Shown in pieces: positions 58,703 through 64,000 of a stretch of 64,000 nt of DNA (the first letter of the stretch is position 1; every line of letters starts with the position of its first letter). The notes under the pieces were generated by a model. The model searched no databases and was not told the DNA's origin. It was given only the letters and a program-made list of their open reading frames with translations. Location of the stretch: assembly GCF_019351405.1 (NCBI RefSeq), contig NZ_JAHWZX010000001.1, positions 371,338 through 435,337 of the forward strand, in the 5' to 3' direction. The stretch comes from Stakelama flava (GTDB lineage: Bacteria > Pseudomonadota > Alphaproteobacteria > Sphingomonadales > Sphingomonadaceae). The position numbers and the translations under genes were made by a program.

Positions 58703-60139
58703 CTAAGCCTTCCGAGGCTGCCGGCCCAGCCAGAGCCGCCAGGCAGGAAGGCGCGGGAGAACTACGCGGTCGAGAATCAGGACAATAATCAATGACACCC
58801 CGAACAATGGGAGGAGCACGGCGAGCAGGATGATCGAGGCAGTCAGCCAGAGCGAGAAACGCGGCCGCGCGCCTGGCGCTGGCGCGCCGAGCATACCCGA
58901 TGGTCGCCGACGCCACCACATCACCACCGCACTAATCGATACCGTCAGCAGGCTGATCGCGGTGAGCACCAAGACCGCCTGGTTGAGGCGGCCAAACAGA
59001 TGGCCTTCGTGCGTTGCAATGACGACGTTGACCACCTTGTCCACGATATTTTCCTGCGCGAACGTTCGTTCCCCGGTGACCGCGCCGGTGGCGGGATCGA
59101 TTGTGTAAGTCACGCGCAGCGGCCGATCCTGAATCTGCGAGGCAATGGTCCAGTCACGGAATCCGGCGGGCGGCGGCGTGATCCATACAGGCTGCGGGAC
59201 ATGCAGCCGCGAAGCGAGTGGCACCACCGTGTCGAGGACGTGCAGATCGACCCGAGGCTGATCATCCGGCAGGCCATCCGGCGCGGCGACTTGTACCATT
59301 GCGGCCATCTCGGCGGTGGTCATGCCAGGCATGCCACCTTGCGGCGGCGCTGGTGTCTTACCGCCAAGATTGCGCTTCGCCGCCGGCTGGTTGGTCGTCC
59401 CCACCGGCCAGTCTGGCGCACCGGCGGTGACCGACCACAGGTTGCGCGTCCAGCTCAGGTAATTGCCCCAATTGGATGACCAGGGCAGCCCGCTGAGCAG
59501 CAGGAATAGCGCGATGAGCGAGACCCAGAAGCCGGTGACGCCGTGCAGGTCGCGCCAGAACAATCGCCCACGTCGGCGAAGTCGCGGATAGAGCACGCCG
59601 CCCAGCCCGCGTTGTCCACGCGGCCACCACAGATAGAGGCCCGTCAGAATCATTACGATCGCCCAGCAGGCGGCGAGTTCGACGATCATCGAACCGCGAT
59701 TGCCGAGCAGCAGCTGGCCGTGAAGGTGCGCTACGATGTCCATCGGCCGGCGATCGTTGCGCTGCACCTTCATCGGCTTGAGTGTGCCGGGGTTGATATA
59801 GACGCGGTAAGGAATCGCGCCCTTCGTCACCACCACCTGCCCGGCGCCGGTCGGCGTCGCAGGCGGCTGGTAAAGCGTGAAGGCCGACCCAGGAATCGCG
59901 GCGATCGCAGCGCGCGCCTCGGCGGAAGGAGCCGCTGCCAGGCCCGCAAGGTGCAATGATTCATACGGACGGTCGAGCCACGCCTCGATGTCCGGCCGGA
60001 AGATGTAGATCGATCCGGTGATTGCCAGCCAGCATATGAAGGGAATGCAGAACAGCCCGGCATAGAAATGCCAGCGCCATATTGCGGCGTAATCAGGCCA
60101 GCGGGCACGCGGCTTACCTTCGGCGCCCGACGCTCTCAC
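58703..60139 (-). CDS. PepSY-associated membrane protein (iron-uptake reductase-like)
   Basis: A 478-residue inner-membrane protein with four long hydrophobic segments (WHFYAGLFCIPFICWLAITG first, RRGRLFWRDLHGVTGFWVSL central) and a large periplasmic part with PepSY-type blocks (VPLASRLHVPQ, LRVTYTIDPATGAVTG, HEGHLFGRLN). The conserved His in WRWHF and THEGH fits heme binding in proteins that reduce ferric siderophores. It is coupled by a 4-base overlap to the TonB receptor gene. Confidence 0.85.
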   Translation of the reverse strand: MRASGAEGKPRARWPDYAAIWRWHFYAGLFCIPFICWLAITGSIYIFRPDIEAWLDRPYESLHLAGLAAAPSAEARAAIAAIPGSAFTLYQPPATPTGAGQVVVTKGAIPYRVYINPGTLKPMKVQRNDRRPMDIVAHLHGQLLLGNRGSMIVELAACWAIVMILTGLYLWWPRGQRGLGGVLYPRLRRRGRLFWRDLHGVTGFWVSLIALFLLLSGLPWSSNWGNYLSWTRNLWSVTAGAPDWPVGTTNQPAAKRNLGGKTPAPPQGGMPGMTTAEMAAMVQVAAPDGLPDDQPRVDLHVLDTVVPLASRLHVPQPVWITPPPAGFRDWTIASQIQDRPLRVTYTIDPATGAVTGERTFAQENIVDKVVNVVIATHEGHLFGRLNQAVLVLTAISLLTVSISAVVMWWRRRPSGMLGAPAPGARPRFSLWLTASIILLAVLLPLFGVSLIIVLILDRVVLPRLPAWRLWLGRQPRKA

Positions 60140-62271
60140 AACTCCCTCCGGAGCGAGATCGCGAAGCTCCTCGGCTCGCCGGGATACAGACCGGCCGACA
60201 GCGACTGGAACACCGGGGTTCCGACATAATAATGCTTGTCGAACAGGTTCTTGAGGTTGAGCTGCGCGTGCCAGTGGCCGATCGTGTAGCCGAGATCCGT
60301 GTCGAACACCGTATAGGCATGGAGATCGGGCGTCGGCGTCGACGACCGGTCATAGGTCTTGACCGCCCCCATGTAGCGCATCCCGCCGCCGACCGAGATG
60401 CCGTTCGGCAGTGCGTAGCTGGTATAGAGATCGGCGGTGGACCGGGGCAGCCAGGGCCGTGTCTCGCCGACATTGCTGGGATGTTCGGGATCCTTGGTTA
60501 CTCTGGGATCGAGCAACGCGAGACCGGCCTTGACCTGCCAATGATCGGTGATCGCGCCGGTCGCCTCCAGCTCGGCACCGCGATGCCGCACGCCCGCCGC
60601 GCGGTAGAGCGCCTCGCCATCGATCATCGTGTCATAGACCGCGACGTTGCTCTCATCGATCTGGAACAGCGCGCCCGTCAGCAGGATGTGATGGCCGAGC
60701 AGATATTTGGCGCCGATCTCATATTGCTTGCCCTTCACCGGCGGCAGCACGTCGTGACCGACATCGATCCTCAGGTTGGGCTGATAGGATTCGCTGTACG
60801 AGCCGTAGAAATTGAGCCCGCGCGCCGGCGTGACAATCGCTGCGGCGCGATAGCTCAACTGGTTCCCGGGGTTATATTGCTGGAAAGCGCCGTCATAGAC
60901 CTGCTGGTCGACCTTGGGACGCGAATAGGCAATGCCGCCGACCAGCGTCACCGGATCGGCCACCTTGATGACCGCCTGTGCCGAGCCGGTCAGATAATTC
61001 ATCCGCTGATCCTGCTCGTAGCCGCCCGGCACCGGCGTTAGCGCGTTGAACGCATCGCTGACCGCCTGATCGCCGTCGAAGATATTGGCGGTGCCGCCAT
61101 CGAAATTCAGCTCCGAGATGAAATAGCGGTAGTGCTGATAACGAAGCGATGCCGATAGCGTGCTGCCGGGAAGCCCGAGATCGTCGAGCTTGCGTATCGT
61201 GGTTCCTGCCACGGTGAAGTCGTAGACGCGCCAGTCGCTGAAATGCTCGCCATTGATCGGGAAGCTGCCGTCGGTGGCGATGAAGCCATAGGGATAGACG
61301 TTGTCGCCGCCATGGGTGGTATATTGATATACCGTCTTAAGATCGAACGACCACAGATCCGATGGCCTCCATGTGAGCCCCGCGTCGGTCCGCCTGGCCT
61401 GCGCCAGCGCGCGGAAGTCCGAGCCGCCGACTAAGAACGAACGCGCCACCGGGACGGGGGAACCGTCAGTGAAGGTGGGGATGCCGTTATAGGGCGTGTC
61501 CTCGGTGCGTTGGTAGTTCACGTGCAGATAGCCGCTGAGCGTCGGCGTGACGTCCACATCCAGCCCGCCGTAGAGCACGGTCTTGTTGAGGTGGACGAAG
61601 TCGACGAAGCTGCCGCCCTGTTCGTGCGCGGCGACGGCGATGGCACGGATCGTGCCCGAGGCGTTAAGCGCGCCAGCTACCTGCCCCTCCAGCCGCCAAC
61701 GGCTCCATGAGCCGCCGAGCGCCTCGACATAGCTTGGTGTATGGGGTCCGGCGCTTTTCGACACCAAGTTGACGACGCCGCCGGGGCTCTGCGCGCCATA
61801 GACGACCGACGCCGGCCCCTTGACCAGCTCGTAGCGCTCCAGCGTTGCGGGGTCAGGATCGGTGATCTGGTCGCCGACCAGCAAGCCATCGACCGCGTAA
61901 TTGGCGGCAAAGCCGCGCAGCCACAGCTGATTGCCGTAGCTCGGGCTGTAGCTCGCCCACAGCGCGCCCGGCGTATATTGCGCGATCTCACCCATGTTCT
62001 TGAGATCGGCGGCCTTGACGAAATCATTGTTCACCAGGCTGATCGACTGCGGCACCTTTTCGATCGGAAGCGGCAGGTTGGTGATCCCGCTCGTATCGGC
62101 GTCGAGGAAGCGATAGCCGGTGACGACGATGTCGCCGCTGTCGTTCGTTGAACTCGACCCCACATCCTGAGGTGTAGCGGGAGCGACAGCCGTCGTGTCA
62201 CCATCGGCGGCGTAGGCCGGCGCGGACAGCGCGACGAGCGATATGCCCGCCGCAATCAGAAATCTGGACAT
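60136..62271 (-). CDS. TonB-dependent siderophore receptor
   Basis: A 711-residue outer-membrane receptor. After a signal peptide (LIAAGISLVALSAPAYAADG) come the TonB box DIVVTGY, a plug domain (about 60-190: PLPIEKVPQSISLV, MGEIAQYTPGALWASYSP, ELVKGPASVVYGAQSPGGV) and a barrel ending with LRREL. The plug motifs are typical of siderophore receptors of the FhuE/FpvA type. It would bring an Fe-siderophore (or a metal chelate) into the periplasm, with the PepSY protein handling it at the inner membrane. Confidence 0.9.
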   Translation of the reverse strand: MSRFLIAAGISLVALSAPAYAADGDTTAVAPATPQDVGSSSTNDSGDIVVTGYRFLDADTSGITNLPLPIEKVPQSISLVNNDFVKAADLKNMGEIAQYTPGALWASYSPSYGNQLWLRGFAANYAVDGLLVGDQITDPDPATLERYELVKGPASVVYGAQSPGGVVNLVSKSAGPHTPSYVEALGGSWSRWRLEGQVAGALNASGTIRAIAVAAHEQGGSFVDFVHLNKTVLYGGLDVDVTPTLSGYLHVNYQRTEDTPYNGIPTFTDGSPVPVARSFLVGGSDFRALAQARRTDAGLTWRPSDLWSFDLKTVYQYTTHGGDNVYPYGFIATDGSFPINGEHFSDWRVYDFTVAGTTIRKLDDLGLPGSTLSASLRYQHYRYFISELNFDGGTANIFDGDQAVSDAFNALTPVPGGYEQDQRMNYLTGSAQAVIKVADPVTLVGGIAYSRPKVDQQVYDGAFQQYNPGNQLSYRAAAIVTPARGLNFYGSYSESYQPNLRIDVGHDVLPPVKGKQYEIGAKYLLGHHILLTGALFQIDESNVAVYDTMIDGEALYRAAGVRHRGAELEATGAITDHWQVKAGLALLDPRVTKDPEHPSNVGETRPWLPRSTADLYTSYALPNGISVGGGMRYMGAVKTYDRSSTPTPDLHAYTVFDTDLGYTIGHWHAQLNLKNLFDKHYYVGTPVFQSLSAGLYPGEPRSFAISLRREL

Positions 62272-62333
62272 GAAAAACCCTGTTCGCCAGTCGACCGGTC
62301 GGCTCGCGGACGCCGGTCGGCATCCTGGAAAAG

Positions 62334-62360
62334 CCGGTGTGCGCCATTGGCACCCACCGG
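62334..62360 (-). promoter_or_regulatory. Hairpin in the leader of the siderophore receptor gene
   Basis: On the minus strand CCGGTG pairs with CACCGG, with an inner GTGC/GCAC stem, and is followed by CTTTTCC. It sits 63 bases before the receptor start, between DUF2946 and the receptor. It may act as an attenuator or a partial terminator. Confidence 0.45.
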
Positions 62361-62394
62361 AGTTATCGATCAGATGACGCAGTGAATTGCGCGC

Positions 62395-62835
62395 TCAGAC
62401 GATCGCGGGCGGTCCGGTGATGGGCGGCCAGAGCGCGCGCGGCACAGCGACGGTAATGCGCTCGGGCAAGCGGAAGAGCGTGGTGACGATAAAAAGGAGG
62501 GCGACCGCCAGTAGCAGCGGATCGGCCGCCGCCAGCGACGGCAGCGACAAGCCCGCGAACGGACAGATGCTGTCCTTGTTATCGGACTGACGATCATGGT
62601 GCTCGTGATGGGGCCCAGCCGCCTTTGTCGGCGTCATGCCGGGCATTGGCGCCATCAGCCCGTTACCGGTCAACTGCATGGGGCCATGGCCGGAACACAA
62701 GGTGATGACGACATGGCCGTTTTCGACGACGGGCATGAAGCCGCTGGGCACTGCCATGCGCGCCAGCATCGCCATCGCGATCAGCGCGAACGCCATCGCC
62801 CAGCGGCGACCCAGGATATGGCGAAGGTTGGCCAT
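62395..62835 (-). CDS. DUF2946 family protein
   Basis: From ATG 62835 the protein has 146 residues. The conserved start (MAFALIAMAMLARMAVPSGF and MPVVENGHVVITLCSGHGP) and the SICPFAGLSL block in the second half are typical of DUF2946, a family of small membrane proteins tied to copper and other metal uptake in proteobacteria. A His-rich segment (PHHEHHDR) lies in the middle. An ATG at 62871 is also possible. It is 123 bases upstream of the TonB receptor on the same strand and likely in one operon. Confidence 0.75.
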   Translation of the reverse strand: MANLRHILGRRWAMAFALIAMAMLARMAVPSGFMPVVENGHVVITLCSGHGPMQLTGNGLMAPMPGMTPTKAAGPHHEHHDRQSDNKDSICPFAGLSLPSLAAADPLLLAVALLFIVTTLFRLPERITVAVPRALWPPITGPPAIV

Positions 62836-63075
62836 CGGCAGCCGTCTAGCGCTCCGCGCGCTCGCCGTCACCTGGCGTGTTGCCGGCCGTGCCGCTCCGG
62901 CTTCGACGATCTAAGCATCCGAGGCTACGTTTTCCGCCAACAAGCCGGACGTTGAAGGGCGGAATCGGACAGCATGATATCTTCCCTTCGTTAATCCAGA
63001 TGGGGAACGGCAGCTTCGCGCCTTCGGCTCGTCCACTGAGTCTCTATAAGCGGCGAACGAAAGCGGTCCTCCCGG

Positions 63076-64000
63076 TCAGCCGCCGTTTTGCATCAAACCA
63101 TCGCCTGGTATGATCGCAAGTGTTCGCTCCAGGTCGCGGCTCGCCACGATCGCGGCCAGATAGCCATCGGGGCGGACCAGCGCCCACTGACCTGCCGCCA
63201 AGCCATAGGCGTCGGCGACGTGCCCCTCGTCATCGACGATGTCTCCGCGTTCGCCAACAGTGACGATGCGGAGATACGTGCGCGGTGCCGGTCGCCCTTC
63301 GACGTCATAGCCCAGCACCGTCCAGTGCGGCCCCCGGAACAGGTCGAACAGCCGGGTGGGTTGGCCCGCCTGGCCCCGACAAGGGGCGTCCGGCGCGCGA
63401 TCGCCCGCCTGCACCCGCGCCGTGCCGATCGAACCCGGCAATGCCAGCGATGATCCGCGGTACCCAAGATCGAGTTGGCGCACCTCACGGTTGCGCTGCA
63501 TCGCGCCCTTTCTGGCTTCGTCGAGCAGACGCGTCGACAGGCCGAGCATCTCCGCCGCGACCGGTCGTCGCTCCTCCTCATAGGTGTCGAGTAACGCGGC
63601 GGGGCCGCCGTCGAGTATGGCGGCCAGCTTCCAGCCGAGATTGTAGGCATCCTGCACACTGGTGTTGAGCCCTTGTCCGCCCGTTGGCGGATGGATGTGC
63701 GCGGCGTCGCCGGCCAGGAAGACGCGCCCGACGCGATAGCGCTCGGCAAGGCGGGCGTTCATCGAATAGACCGACGCCCACGAAACCGCGTGGACGGCGA
63801 TGTCGGCACGGCCCGTCCGCTCTGCGATCAAGGCGGTCAGCGCAGCTGGCGAGAGGTCCACCTCTCCATCGGACGGCACCGGCCCCTGAATCTGGAAAAG
63901 ATCCGTGCCCGCCAGCGGGCAGATCATCACCATGCTCGCATCGGTGCCGAGCTGGAAGCGATGCCACGCCGTGCGGTCGAGACCATCGAGCCTAACATCA
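63076..64000 (-). CDS. FAD-dependent aromatic monooxygenase (C-terminal part, truncated by the window edge)
   Basis: The open frame runs from the right edge to a stop at 63076, 308 codons including the stop, so the N-terminus with the FAD GxGxxG motif is missing. The DG/GD motif is present in VGRVFLAGDAAHIHPPTGGQ (about 100 residues into the visible part), followed by GLNTSVQDAYNLGWKLA. A C-terminal thioredoxin-like domain (GDRAPDAPCRG, LFDLFRGPHWTVLG) is typical of phenol or pentachlorophenol-type and rifampicin-type hydroxylases of the PheA/TfdB family. Substrate is unknown. Confidence 0.88.
   Translation of the reverse strand, partial: DVRLDGLDRTAWHRFQLGTDASMVMICPLAGTDLFQIQGPVPSDGEVDLSPAALTALIAERTGRADIAVHAVSWASVYSMNARLAERYRVGRVFLAGDAAHIHPPTGGQGLNTSVQDAYNLGWKLAAILDGGPAALLDTYEEERRPVAAEMLGLSTRLLDEARKGAMQRNREVRQLDLGYRGSSLALPGSIGTARVQAGDRAPDAPCRGQAGQPTRLFDLFRGPHWTVLGYDVEGRPAPRTYLRIVTVGERGDIVDDEGHVADAYGLAAGQWALVRPDGYLAAIVASRDLERTLAIIPGDGLMQNGG

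Noticed and set aside
1..64000. CRISPR array, rRNA genes or complete insertion sequence
   Set aside because: No regularly spaced repeats, no rRNA sequence and no transposase gene with terminal repeats were seen in the window.

Overview
The window is a 64 kb stretch of a GC-rich alphaproteobacterial chromosome, most likely from a sphingomonad (Sphingomonas or a close relative). The evidence is the accA-xerD and aroK-aroB arrangement, the many TonB-dependent receptors with DIVVTG-type boxes, the single-PAS-rich soluble chemoreceptor and the overall protein style. All calls come from reading the sequence; no database search was run.

1-17 kb is mostly housekeeping. It holds the 5' end of accA, xerD, an exported protein of unknown function, aroK-aroB (shikimate pathway), a Kef-type antiporter operon with a NifU-like scaffold, cvpA, radA, a GT4 glycosyltransferase, a PadR regulator with a DUF2218 gene, rarA, a PilZ protein and tRNA-Thr(UGU). 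15.5-18.9 kb is an osmoprotection cassette: two overlapping methyltransferase genes that make glycine betaine from glycine, facing a BCCT betaine transporter.

19-39.7 kb is the most coherent system in the window. It looks like a xyloglucan utilization locus joined to a complete-looking L-fucose catabolic set. A TonB-dependent receptor would import oligosaccharides. A GH74 endo-xyloglucanase, two SGNH esterases, a GH29 alpha-L-fucosidase, a GH35 beta-galactosidase and a GH31 alpha-xylosidase with a PA14 insert would dismantle the polymer. FucP would import L-fucose. A mutarotase, an aldo/keto-reductase-type fucose dehydrogenase, an SDR 2-keto-3-deoxy-L-fuconate dehydrogenase and a FAH-family hydrolase would take it to pyruvate and L-lactate. 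No enolase-superfamily L-fuconate dehydratase is present. A split UxaA-type dehydratase pair translationally coupled to the fucosidase is the obvious candidate for that step. An IclR regulator sits in the middle.

39.7-46 kb holds a three-CheW-domain protein coupled to a five-PAS soluble methyl-accepting protein, then a SLC13/RCK_C permease. 46-58.6 kb looks like an accessory region. It has irregular gene directions, a frameshifted epimerase, a decayed hydrolase, MarR and LysR regulators, a GDPD-amidohydrolase pair, an HslV-like Ntn-hydrolase protein beside a PD-(D/E)XK nuclease-like protein, five diverged copies of a roughly 20-bp intergenic motif, and a short tyrosine recombinase at its right edge. 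58.7-62.8 kb is a metal or siderophore uptake operon (DUF2946, TonB receptor, PepSY reductase-like protein). The window ends inside a FAD-dependent aromatic monooxygenase.
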